DNA from: Bacteroides sp. MSB163
Lineage (GTDB): Bacteria > Bacteroidota > Bacteroidia > Bacteroidales > Bacteroidaceae
NCBI RefSeq assembly: GCF_036416795.1
Contig: NZ_CP143867.1
Span: 372,001 to 436,000, forward strand
Length of the DNA: 64,000 bases
Direction: 5' to 3'
How positions within the stretch are numbered: the first letter of the stretch is position 1; the number at the start of each line of letters is the position of its first letter. The translations under genes were made by a program, and so were the position numbers. Positions 1-9,200 of the stretch are shown here, one piece after another. A model generated the notes under the pieces. It searched no databases. It saw nothing but the letters and a program-made list of their open reading frames with translations, and had not been told where the DNA came from.

Positions 1-973
1 GATACCTATTCTTATTTTTAAAATAAGAGAGATCTGTATTGAATGTCAAGCTATACCATGTATTCTTTCCGGTATTCAAACCATATTCTCCATAGAAATG
101 ATCTGATAATAAATCTTTAGTAAAGGTATTTCCGGTATATAATTTAGCCCAGTTTTTATTACTTGAGTCTTCATCATCAAAATGGATTTTTCCCATTGTC
201 GCAAGAGGAGAACCACAAATTACTCCATAATTTATCCGACTTCTAGGTCCAAAATTCCCACTTGCAATTGTACTCGGCACTCCCAATGCATCAGGGAAGG
301 CCCAAGCTAAAACGGCGTTATCATCTATCTTTGTATATCCTTTAGAAATATCGCTTTTTTCATCATAATCAGGATTTAGACTTACCACCCTATTATCAGT
401 ATGTTTATCATCACAGTCATGATAACGAGCTACTATTTTCATCCAAGGATGGTTAAAACTAAACCCCGGTCTGTAATAGTTTATATGATTAACAAGGAAT
501 ACACCTCCCGGATAATATTGACTTGCTTCCGTTAAACAAAATTTCAAACGGACATTACCATTGCTATCAATGTATGAATCTCCTATCACACCCTCTGATT
601 TAGAATTCTGCTTTGTATCTTCCGCGTCAATATTAACTTCCAACTCCGTATAGACACCACACGAACCAATCTTAAAAACTCCTACGACATCATTAGAAGC
701 ACTGTAAACAGTTCGCATCACTTTCTCTTTTGCAATAGAGGTACGATTCATCAACTCAGTCACATAATCATCCATAAGCTTCTGAATAGTCTCTTCATCC
801 GCAACTGTTTCAATCTTGAGAGTATCAGCGTTTTCTTCCATTGACCTGGTTGATACTTCATAATCCGCAGCGGCTTTAGCCAACTCCATATCATTCTCTA
901 ATAAATCATAACTGTTACTGCATGAGTAGCACGTCAACACTCCTAAAAGAGTGAATAATAAATGTTTTTTCAC
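1..973 (-). CDS. Putative lipoprotein, 3' part beyond the window edge
   Basis: An open frame runs from a GTG at 973-971 leftwards off the window without a stop, giving about 324 residues. The GTG is chosen because an in-frame TAA lies six codons upstream and because translation from it begins MKKHLLFTLLGVLTCYSC, a lipoprotein signal with candidate lipidation cysteines at residues 15 and 18. The first ATG would be residue 31 and would lose the signal. The mature part has no motif I recognise; it contains several Asp/Asn-rich stretches (CDDKHTDN, FDDEDSSNKN). It lies 44 bp behind the DUF3244-like gene on the same strand, so the two are probably co-transcribed. An exported, surface or periplasmic protein is inferred; its function is unknown. 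Confidence 0.7.
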   Translation of the reverse strand, partial: MKKHLLFTLLGVLTCYSCSNSYDLLENDMELAKAAADYEVSTRSMEENADTLKIETVADEETIQKLMDDYVTELMNRTSIAKEKVMRTVYSASNDVVGVFKIGSCGVYTELEVNIDAEDTKQNSKSEGVIGDSYIDSNGNVRLKFCLTEASQYYPGGVFLVNHINYYRPGFSFNHPWMKIVARYHDCDDKHTDNRVVSLNPDYDEKSDISKGYTKIDDNAVLAWAFPDALGVPSTIASGNFGPRSRINYGVICGSPLATMGKIHFDDEDSSNKNWAKLYTGNTFTKDLLSDHFYGEYGLNTGKNTWYSLTFNTDLSYFKNKNRY

Positions 974-1017
974 GTCTTTGAATGGTTAAGCAACACCATA
1001 AGCCTAAATTAAGTAAG

Positions 1018-1395
1018 TCAAATAGTGAAATCTCCGTATAGAATCACCTTTCCAATAGTCATCTCCAAACGGTAATTTTCTCCTCCTTGCAATAGTCCTG
1101 CCATATTCAGTACAATATTATCCGAAGCTCCATATAGTCCTGAATAAATTACGTCATTGGTTGAAAGATTAGTCACGGAAATAAAAGCATCATCTGAGCA
1201 GTTCTCAAAATTAAGTAATAGCAATTCATTGCTGAGATCTAAATAGGCGGAAGCAAATAAACCGGCAGAGCGTAATGTTCCATCAGAAGTAGTACTTTTC
1301 TTCAGTACAATACTCTTTCCAGACTCTTGTACAGTTGCACCTCCATTTACAAATGATAATAGAAATAAAAACAGTAATAAAGTTTTTGCTCTCAT
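1018..1395 (-). CDS. Small secreted DUF3244-like protein
   Basis: This 125-residue protein has a signal peptide (MRAKTLLLFLFLLSFVNGG) and a compact mature part of about 105 residues rich in beta-strand patterns, including LDLSNELLLLNFENCSDDAFISVTN split by short polar turns. Length and pattern match the DUF3244 family of small Bacteroides exported proteins with an immunoglobulin-like fold; I assign this from memory of the family, so the name is tentative. It lies between a TPR regulator-like gene (upstream) and a lipoprotein gene (downstream) on the same strand. Four TTGTTAC heptamers sit in its upstream spacer. The biochemical role of the family is not known. Confidence 0.6.
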   Translation of the reverse strand: MRAKTLLLFLFLLSFVNGGATVQESGKSIVLKKSTTSDGTLRSAGLFASAYLDLSNELLLLNFENCSDDAFISVTNLSTNDVIYSGLYGASDNIVLNMAGLLQGGENYRLEMTIGKVILYGDFTI

Positions 1396-1460
1396 AGGTA
1401 TGTGATATAAATTATTGTCGCAAATAACTTAATCATTTATATAAGAACAAAAAAACATGA

Positions 1461-1509
1461 AGTAACAATGGTAACAATAAATATAAAACAGCAGTAACAA
1501 TGGTAACAA
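1461..1509. repeat. Two 17-bp direct repeats holding four TTGTTAC heptamers
   Basis: On the plus strand the 17-mer AGTAACAATGGTAACAA occurs at 1461-1477 and again at 1493-1509. Each contains two copies of GTAACAA (1462, 1471, 1494 and 1503), so starts are 9, 23 and 9 bp apart and the pairs are 32 bp apart, close to three helical turns. The array lies upstream of the DUF3244-like gene and just after the stop of the TPR protein. An operator for a dimeric or tandem-binding regulator is inferred. Confidence 0.6.
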
Positions 1510-1532
1510 ATAGCGTTCTAAACCACTAATTT

Positions 1533-3164
1533 TCAGCAACCAAAGATTTGTTCAAACAGTTCAATATCCATTTTTGTCTTAATACGGCTTTTTCTCATTT
1601 TTATCGCATCCGGAGTAGAGTCCATTATATCCCAAATAACATCTTTGGAGGTATTCAGAAGAGTTAAAATACAATATAATAAATCGTCATTAGTCAAAGC
1701 CGTGCAACGCTCCTTAAACCCGGTCATAACATCTATAAAGGTTCTTCGAATATCATTGATAATCTTCATCCTATAATTAGCAACTAACGAAATACGTTTT
1801 TTAGGAGATGAGTTCTCAAGTTCATATAGTTTTTTATAACCGTTAGTCGTTTTGAACAGAGATATGCAAATCTCTAATCGTTCTTCTTCCAACTTGCATA
1901 ATTCTACCCCCTTATCTTCAGCTGTAGTATCAGGCTCTTCATTTAATAACATGACCTCAGTACGGTTCTTAATTAATTGCTGTTGCAAGGATACATATTT
2001 CTTTTGTCGGATCCTATCACGCCACAAGTATAGTACAACCAAAATAAATACCAGACATAAGAATACAACAACTAGGATTACAACTACCTGCTGATTTTTA
2101 ACAGACAGTTTATATTTATGCAATTCAACCAAATGATTGTCCATCAGTTCATCAAGCTCTGCACGGTCATTCATTATCTGAATAGAATCATAGAAAATTA
2201 TAAAGGAATCAGCATACAAGGTAGATTTCTCCCAATCTCTCATTCTTTTACTCTCTTGAAAGAGAGAATGATAAGATGATGTTTTAGTGTATATATTAGA
2301 TGACCTTGCTCCTATATTCCAATAATAGGCAGCAGAATCTTTCTTATTCAGATGATTCATTATATCCCCCTTAACAGAGCAAGCCGCGGTATAGCCCTCA
2401 CCTTCGGATAAATAAACCAAAGCTTTCGATATACAGGTATCAGCATCTACGAATTTATTTTGTTCATTATAAAGAGTAGCCATATTTTTATATACAGCCG
2501 ACACCATAGCCGAATTATTCAAAGAAAGAGCTATGGGTAATGCCTTTTTGTAATAATAGTACGTACTGTCCCATTGTTGTTCCAATAAAAAAGCATTTGC
2601 TATATTCTTCAGATTATAACATGTACGCAAAGAATCTCGTCCTATACACAGAGCATACGCTTCTTTATACATAGATAAGGCCGTCTTATTCAGATCCTGC
2701 TCACTATAGCAATCGCCTAAATGACTATATATCATAGATAAAAACACTGAGTCTTTTTCTTTAGGCATTATATTTACAGCCTTCAAATAAAAATCAATAG
2801 CTGCCGGAAGCTTTCTTTGTTCCAAATAAACACAACCCAGATAGAAATAAGACTTCGCAAGTCGCTCCTGATTCTTACTGTTTCTATAATATTCTATTGC
2901 TATCCTTATTAATGAATCATTCTGTAACAATATATAATTCTTATACCTCGCCTGCGTTAACAACAAACAATACAAAGCCCGATTTCCTTTCTTCATTTTC
3001 TGCGGATCGGATATTTGTTCAAGCAGATAAAGTGAACTGTCAGGATGCGATTGCATCAAAGAATCAGCTGACAGTAAAATAGAATTAGCAAGATGAGAGT
3101 TATTCCTGCATGAATAAAATAGTGGTATTATTGTCAATAAGAAAAAAGGCAAGAACTTCTTCAT
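1533..3164 (-). CDS. Membrane-anchored TPR protein with C-terminal DNA-binding-like segment (putative regulator)
   Basis: The 543-residue protein starts with a lipoprotein-like signal (LLTIIPLFYSC), followed by about 300 residues of tetratricopeptide-type helical repeats (for example KSYFYLGCVYLEQRKLPAAI and SMIYSHLGDCYSEQDLNKTA). A strong membrane helix follows at about residues 360-382 (VVVILVVVFLCLVFILVVLYLW), then a basic stretch with a short coiled coil. The last 70 residues (LTNDDLLYCILTLLNTSKDVIWDIMDSTPDAIKMRKSRIK) resemble the helix-turn-helix tail of Bacteroidota TPR regulators, ending in an RKSRIK-type recognition helix. The layout suggests a one-component transmembrane sensor and transcription factor with TPRs outside and the HTH inside. 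The downstream genes and the TTGTTAC array are its likely targets. The HTH assignment is inferred from pattern only. Confidence 0.65.
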   Translation of the reverse strand: MKKFLPFFLLTIIPLFYSCRNNSHLANSILLSADSLMQSHPDSSLYLLEQISDPQKMKKGNRALYCLLLTQARYKNYILLQNDSLIRIAIEYYRNSKNQERLAKSYFYLGCVYLEQRKLPAAIDFYLKAVNIMPKEKDSVFLSMIYSHLGDCYSEQDLNKTALSMYKEAYALCIGRDSLRTCYNLKNIANAFLLEQQWDSTYYYYKKALPIALSLNNSAMVSAVYKNMATLYNEQNKFVDADTCISKALVYLSEGEGYTAACSVKGDIMNHLNKKDSAAYYWNIGARSSNIYTKTSSYHSLFQESKRMRDWEKSTLYADSFIIFYDSIQIMNDRAELDELMDNHLVELHKYKLSVKNQQVVVILVVVFLCLVFILVVLYLWRDRIRQKKYVSLQQQLIKNRTEVMLLNEEPDTTAEDKGVELCKLEEERLEICISLFKTTNGYKKLYELENSSPKKRISLVANYRMKIINDIRRTFIDVMTGFKERCTALTNDDLLYCILTLLNTSKDVIWDIMDSTPDAIKMRKSRIKTKMDIELFEQIFGC

Positions 3165-3192
3165 AATAGCTAGTTTTATCGTTATAGGTTCA

Positions 3193-3200
3193 CAAATATA
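3193..3200 (-). promoter_or_regulatory. Probable -7 box (TATATTTG) of the TPR gene
   Basis: Plus-strand CAAATATA reads TATATTTG on the minus strand, a perfect match to the Bacteroidota -7 consensus TAnnTTTG, about 30 bp upstream of the ATG at 3164. No clear -33 TTTG is seen at the expected distance. Confidence 0.5.
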
Positions 3201-3380
3201 ATAACAATTCAGAAATAAACTGAGTCGTAATATTTACTTATTATAATTATTTCATATTTCCACGGAGGAAAGACATACGTATTTCCATATCTAAATGAAC
3301 TACTTTTAGACAATACGATAGAAATCAGAACAAATAAAACTTTCACGTTATCTCTTAGCCCACCCAAATGGAATATTGCG

Positions 3381-3388
3381 TATATTTG
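3381..3388 (+). promoter_or_regulatory. Probable -7 box (TATATTTG) of the aspartic protease gene
   Basis: TATATTTG matches the TAnnTTTG consensus exactly. Transcription would start near 3395, so the ATG at 3393 would not be in the mRNA. This supports the start at 3438. Confidence 0.5.
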
Positions 3389-3437
3389 AAAAATGAATCA
3401 CCCAGAAGATTGTCTAACCCTAAAACAATCTGTAGAT

Positions 3438-4880
3438 ATGAAGACAATATTGCTTTTTTTACTTCTCTGCATAAGCCTCAGCACATCTGCCCAAACAGCC
3501 GATGAACGTGCCGGAACTTACATGAATCAGGCAGACTGGTTCAGTCTGCAACGCGAATTCGCTATTAACAAAGACTCCCTACATCCTTTCCTGCAAGAAT
3601 TCGGTCAGGCACTATTGGATAATTTCTTCAACCGCCCTGAAGCGGCCTGCGAATCCATAGGCAAATTACTGAACGAACAACAAAATAATATGGGATTTGA
3701 AAATACAGCTTCCATGATTTACTTCTTATCCGAAAACCTGAGTAAGCTGGGAGCTAACGACCAAGCTGCCGAAACGCTGAAAAGTTTTTGTGACCAACTG
3801 GAAGGTCAGGTGGACAGCGCCTTCCTTGCCGACTACCGGACAAGGGAATATCAATACTGGGCACTGGCGAAATACGACCTATACCAATGGAACAAAGCAG
3901 ATAACGATCTCATCCTCCCCTTCCGCATAGACAGTATAGGAACCAAAGGTTCTACCGCTATTACCCTGCCAGGAGAACTAAACGGAAAGAAACGAAACTA
4001 TACACTGGATACCGGTGCCGGAGTCAATGTAGTGACACCCGAAGTAGCGGAAGCCTGCGGCATGAAGATGCTGGATGTGGAAATTACGGCACATGGAATA
4101 CGAGTGGGAAGCGGGCATCTTGCCTTGGCAGAGGAAGTAAGAATAGGTGATCTCGTGGTCCGGAACGTACCTTTCTATGTACTGGATATGAAGACCGGAG
4201 AAGAAAAAGCAGACCGCTATATGAAGCATTTGGAAGCTATCATCGGATTGCCTTTACTTAATCAGCTCCAGGAAATCAGACTGGATTTCCTTACGAACCG
4301 GCTGACTATTCCCAAAGTCCTGACTCCCGCACCGACGTTTGCACCGAATATCTGCCATACAGGGAAAAATATTCTTGATTTGGAAGTAGTGTATAACCAA
4401 GAACTGTTACGTATGAACTTCGACAGTGGTTCCGGCGTCAGCCAACTGAACTACGATTATTTCAAGCGACATAAAGATCGTATTGAACAAATAGCGGAAA
4501 AGGATTCCATGAGAATGGCAGGTTTCGGCGGAACGACACGAGTTTGTGTCTACAAGATACCCGGTGGAGGATGCTTCCAGATAGGAGAATATACGGGATG
4601 CATTGATAGTTTGAGTGTAGTGGCAACACCCGGAGAAGATGCTCTTCACTTTGTTGGAGACGGAGTAGCAGGAATGGATTTCTTCCGGAGCTTCAACACT
4701 ATTACGATTAATCTGAAGGATATGTTCGTAAAAACCACTCCGAAAAAACAAGAGAGAAACGCAATGATCTACGATAGCGAAAAGCTACGCTTAAAACTAC
4801 CGGAAGACAAACTGAATATAACGGATATATTATTGGGGATAGCGAATGTATATCTGGACTACTGGAACCAGCATCGCTAA
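3438..4880 (+). CDS. Secreted retropepsin-like aspartic protease
   Basis: I place the start at the ATG at 3438, not at the in-frame ATG at 3393. The later start gives a clean signal peptide (MKTILLFLLLCISLSTSAQ), and the -7 box at 3381-3388 puts the transcription start after 3393. The mature protein has an N-terminal helical part of about 150 residues and then two aspartyl-protease lobes. The first has LDTGAGVNVV with Asp191 and the second NFDSGSGVSQL with Asp329. Each is followed by a hydrophobic Gly pair typical of the fold (AIIGLPLL and GVAGMDFF), so one chain carries both catalytic aspartates, like a fused retropepsin dimer. It acts on periplasmic or surface proteins (inferred); the substrate is unknown. 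It stands alone, divergent from the TPR gene. Confidence 0.8.
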   Translation: MKTILLFLLLCISLSTSAQTADERAGTYMNQADWFSLQREFAINKDSLHPFLQEFGQALLDNFFNRPEAACESIGKLLNEQQNNMGFENTASMIYFLSENLSKLGANDQAAETLKSFCDQLEGQVDSAFLADYRTREYQYWALAKYDLYQWNKADNDLILPFRIDSIGTKGSTAITLPGELNGKKRNYTLDTGAGVNVVTPEVAEACGMKMLDVEITAHGIRVGSGHLALAEEVRIGDLVVRNVPFYVLDMKTGEEKADRYMKHLEAIIGLPLLNQLQEIRLDFLTNRLTIPKVLTPAPTFAPNICHTGKNILDLEVVYNQELLRMNFDSGSGVSQLNYDYFKRHKDRIEQIAEKDSMRMAGFGGTTRVCVYKIPGGGCFQIGEYTGCIDSLSVVATPGEDALHFVGDGVAGMDFFRSFNTITINLKDMFVKTTPKKQERNAMIYDSEKLRLKLPEDKLNITDILLGIANVYLDYWNQHR

Positions 4881-4944
4881 ATACTCTACACACAACTCCC
4901 CCTTTCTGCCGAAAGGCACTTATAGCCCGTAGCTCGTAGCTGAT

Positions 4945-6117
4945 TCATCTTCTGCGACGTCCGAACAAGTCCTTTATCCCATCCAGATCAAAACCTAACG
5001 TAAAACGAAGCGTCTGGTCGAGGGGATTACTTTGTGCCGTAGATACCAGATAAGCAGCATCCAGCGAGAATACGCTCATCTTGAATCCTGCACCAAAAGA
5101 AAAATACTTGCGGTTTCCTTTGTTCTCATGTTCCCAGTGATAACCGCCACGAATGGAAAACTGTTCGTGATAAGTATATTCCAATCCCAAAGACCACTGT
5201 ATCTCCTGCAATTCTTCCTTGAAGCCGCCGGGAGCATCACTGAAAGACTTGAAGATCCCTTTAATGGGAGAGATATCATTGTAATCACGGTCCAAACGTT
5301 CTTCATACTCTTCCTGCGACTCATCTTCTCCACGAACAGGACGGGTAGGAACCATATATTTATTGGCGTCAAAACTAACTCCGATTGTATTATAATCATC
5401 TATCGGGAATAACAGGGAAGCACCCAAACGTAAGTTGGTAGGCAGGAACTGACTGGTATTTCCACTATCATAAGAAATCTTCGTACCGATATTGGAAGCA
5501 TTCAGTCCGAAAGAAAGCATACACTCCCGTTGGGCAAGTATGACGTAATTCGTATAATAGAAGGCAATATCGGCAGCAAAAGCAGAGCTGGCGGAAACTT
5601 CTTCATCTTCCCTGTACGCCAGGTCGGAGTAAATGTATCGCAAGGCAACCGCAGCAGAGAAATGTTCGGAAAGCATGCGGGAGTACGCCACATCTACCGC
5701 CATTTCATAAGGTTTAATGGTATATCCGGGAGAATTCTCATCCTGATATGCTACGGGCACTTCACCCAAAGAGAAATAACGCAAAGAGCCGCTGACAGCC
5801 TGATAATCTCCGATACGGTAATAGCCTGCCAGATATGCCAGATCAATATCATTCACCAACTTACGCAACCAAGGTGTATAGGAAACCGCTACTCCGGCAC
5901 GGCTGATTGTAAACGGATACTTAGCCGGATTCCAGTATTGAGAGTTTACGTCCGGATCTGTAGCCGCACCCACATCTCCCATACCACCGCCACGGGAGTC
6001 AGGGGCAATACCCAAAGAGTTAACACCGGTATTAACGGGATTAAACTGATTCTTGTCCTGGGCAAGAAGGCTTGCGGACAAGAAGGCTATGAGTAAGAGT
6101 AAGATATATTTCTTCAT
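4945..6117 (-). CDS. porV: Type IX secretion outer-membrane protein PorV (LptO)
   Basis: The 390-residue protein has a signal peptide ending LLAQ and the PorV/PorQ-type N-terminal motif (NSLGIAPDSRGGGMGDVGAATDPDVNSQYWNPAK split across a Gly-rich turn). A series of amphipathic strands fits a FadL-like 14-strand barrel. P. gingivalis PorV is almost the same length. In that system PorV carries cargo from the translocon to the sortase PorU. It lies directly downstream of porU on the same strand, separated by 139 bp that hold a hairpin. Components of the translocon core (SprA, PorK-N) are not in this window, so a full secretion system cannot be claimed. Confidence 0.85.
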   Translation of the reverse strand: MKKYILLLLIAFLSASLLAQDKNQFNPVNTGVNSLGIAPDSRGGGMGDVGAATDPDVNSQYWNPAKYPFTISRAGVAVSYTPWLRKLVNDIDLAYLAGYYRIGDYQAVSGSLRYFSLGEVPVAYQDENSPGYTIKPYEMAVDVAYSRMLSEHFSAAVALRYIYSDLAYREDEEVSASSAFAADIAFYYTNYVILAQRECMLSFGLNASNIGTKISYDSGNTSQFLPTNLRLGASLLFPIDDYNTIGVSFDANKYMVPTRPVRGEDESQEEYEERLDRDYNDISPIKGIFKSFSDAPGGFKEELQEIQWSLGLEYTYHEQFSIRGGYHWEHENKGNRKYFSFGAGFKMSVFSLDAAYLVSTAQSNPLDQTLRFTLGFDLDGIKDLFGRRRR

Positions 6118-6135
6118 ACAATATCATTTAATTTC

Positions 6136-6216
6136 TCATCCGCAGATGACGCAGATAACACAGATTTAAAAGCTATGCAAAAGAATATCCGCGTAATCTG
6201 CGTCATCTGTGGATGA
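6136..6216. repeat. 21-bp inverted repeat between porU and porV
   Basis: The arm at 6136-6156 (TCATCCGCAGATGACGCAGAT) pairs with 6196-6216 at 20 of 21 positions; the odd pair would be G-U in RNA. The loop is 39 nt. The left side also repeats GCAGAT in tandem. There is no T-run next to the right-hand end on the minus strand that would make a classic terminator. It could be an intercistronic mRNA structure or a dispersed palindromic element. Confidence 0.7.
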
Positions 6217-6256
6217 AAAATATCTTTTATACTAATAAAACAGAGAATTCCCCTGT

Positions 6257-9200
6257 TTATTGTGACAGGATAATGATTTTCTGTGATTTCGTACTTTCGC
6301 GGCTACCGTCGGAGACAATAGATGCACGATACAGATAAACACCCGGTGCCAGACGTTGCCCGCCATTACTGCACAAATCCCATTCCACATAATAAGTTTG
6401 TCCTTCGGATACTCCCCTCTCCAGATGTGTCCACATTTCCCGCCCGGCAAAATCGTATACGGACATACGGACCGCAAGCGTGGAACCGGGGCGATTGTGA
6501 GAAAGAACAAATGTAGTACTTTCACGGGCAGGGCTCTGTGTACAAATAACAGAGAACAGACCGGGACGCAGTCCGCGAACCACCTCAAACTCCAAAGTCT
6601 TTGTAGAGGAATTATTCAGCAAATCCCAGGCACGGAACGACAACGTATGTTTGCCCTCAGTGAGTTCGGGCACAGAAAAGTATACCGTTCCCCGGGTATA
6701 GTCTCCCGCTACCGGAGTATAATAATCATTCAGATTATAAGTCAGCACCACACTGCCGTCGATACAAAGCGAAAGATCATGCCCGATGCCATTACCAACC
6801 GTATTGATACCATCCGCATCTTCCAACTCCGCCACAAACAACGGGGTGGTATTGGTTTGTCCACCGGAACTAAAGCCCGGCGTATTCAGATAAACAGTTA
6901 TCTTAGGTCCTAATGTGTCCGTCAGAGAAACATCATCATCCGTTCCACCTACCAGAAAGCGGTCGAAAGCTCCGCCGGCTTCATGAGAATGAACGGCATC
7001 CAGAGCATAAAGGCTCAATAAACCTTCCTCATCGGAGTAGTTGATATCCAACGGCACGGGGAAAGTAAATTCAAACCGTCCCTGACGAACCGAGTCACTG
7101 CCGGAGAAAAGAGTTTTGCTGCGCTCGGTATAAGTGAAAGCTCCCTCATCACGATTATCAAGAGTCGTCACTTCTTCCTTGCTATCCAACACAGTAGGGT
7201 GCACTGTACCGGTAAAGTCTTCAGCCAAAGCTCCTTCGGGAGTCAGAATACGTCCTTTTACTGTAATCTTGCTACCGGCTTTCACCTGCGGACAAACGCT
7301 CATTTCTTCTGCCACATTCACACCTGCAAATTCGTCTACCTGCATCTGGTAATCGGGATATGCCAAAGTCAGGGCAGGGTCGCCAATCAGAGAGAAGTTC
7401 AGTTTATTCCTATCGTTAGCCAAAGATTCATCGCACTTGGAAAACCGCATGATGTCTCCAAGACGCAAACGTTTACCTTCGGGACGCGAAAAAATATGGC
7501 GGAGGAAAGCCTGATTCAACGTGGAGTTTTGCGAAGCATATACCACCCGCGATGTAGTGAGTAAAGCTATAGCGCCACCTTTAGTATTCAGGAAAGCCTG
7601 CTCTCCGGCGGAAGTTTGTATATCATCAAAACGGGTAAAGTCACAGGTGGCGGTAATCCATAGAGGAAGGCGGGGAGACGTCATTTTAGTAATGTCAGCC
7701 ATCGTCAGCAGATTCTCTGCCGCCCATGCGGAAGTACTTCCATGACCTGTATAGTTGACTACTAACATTCCCCTGTTAAATAACTGCAAGAGGCGTTTCG
7801 TAGCATCAGGATAAGTTTCTCCGGTAGCGGAAGATTCACGTTGGAAAGCATCGGCATAGATCCGGTTGACAAGCAGGGAAGGATAATTTCTCTCGGTGTA
7901 ACTTGCCAATAATTCAGATTGAGAAGCATGCAGATTCTTATCTCCGTCATCAGCTACATAGCAAACTGTATGTTTCCACGGACCCGCCTGTTTATTTTCC
8001 ATATAAGCAATTGTCTTATCTACAGCAGCTTTTGCCTCAGCCGCTGTACGAACGGGGAAACGTCCGATACCAATATCCAACATACCGGCCGTAAGATCAT
8101 CACCTTCCTCATCATCAAGAAAACCGAAATAATCGTCAGTTACATAGGAAGAAGTCTCTTCCAGAGAAGTTTCCGATTGGTAAGACAGCAGAAAATTTTC
8201 GGGCCGGTAACTCTTCCAGGAAGAAGTCAACATACGATTATCGTAACTGCAATCTCCGAAGAATAACAAATATTTGGGACGTTCAGCTTCATTCGGGAAA
8301 CGATCATACAACATCTTCATCAGACGGCGATAAGCCGTTCCATCCGGTGTGCCGGAGGAAAACTCATTGTAGATTTGTGGAGCGGTAAGGACAAGGACGG
8401 ACAATCCGTCTTTCTCACGATGGGCTTGTGCCAGTCGTTCCGCCTGTGCCAGCAGGTCTTTCCGGTCAGGAGCAATGATAATCATATCCGTAGCTTCCAG
8501 AGAATGCAGATTCTGGTTTGCAACCCCACCTACGTTTTCCACTGTATCGAAACCTACCGCTTCGGGAGTGACGGCAACAAACTCACGCAACTCTCCTGCG
8601 GGGATGGTAAATGTATAGGTGCCATCGGCAAAACTGCCTTCTATCCTACCAATGTTTGCAGGATTAGTGACATCCCACACAACAGTAGAAGCAGTGGCAC
8701 CGGAAAGAACGAACGTTGTCTCCTTATGAATGGAAGCCAAAGAGCGAAAAGTGAGATAAGGAGTGTTCAACGTAAGTGCACGCATATAGTTCAAGGCGAT
8801 GTAATCCAGACGCCCCGATGTACCCGAAGGGCGGGTATGGGTGATGGTTACAACCGTATTTTCCGACTTAGTCCCTTGCCAGGAGCCATTCATCGTTGCA
8901 GAAGTAGCTCTGGTATAATATTGATTATCGGAATCGATGGATGCCAGCGCAATGTTTCCTTTCTGTTCACCGTTCACTGAAACAGAGTAGCTGGTAGACG
9001 CATCAATGGAGCGGGCGGCAAAGACAGTAGTCAACCATCCGGCAGCTTCCGGCACAATGCCCGGCAAATTCAGCGTATAACTTTTCGTATTTCCGGCCAC
9101 ATAGTCATAATCTTCATAAAGCTGCCTGCCGGTACCAGCCCAACTATATGCATCTTTTTCATAGATAGCAAAGGAATTAAAAGTCGTCAGTCTGTTGGCC

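Noticed and set aside
3393..3437. Upstream ATG of the aspartic protease
   Set aside because: The -7 box at 3381-3388 places transcription start after this ATG, and the later start gives a signal peptide.
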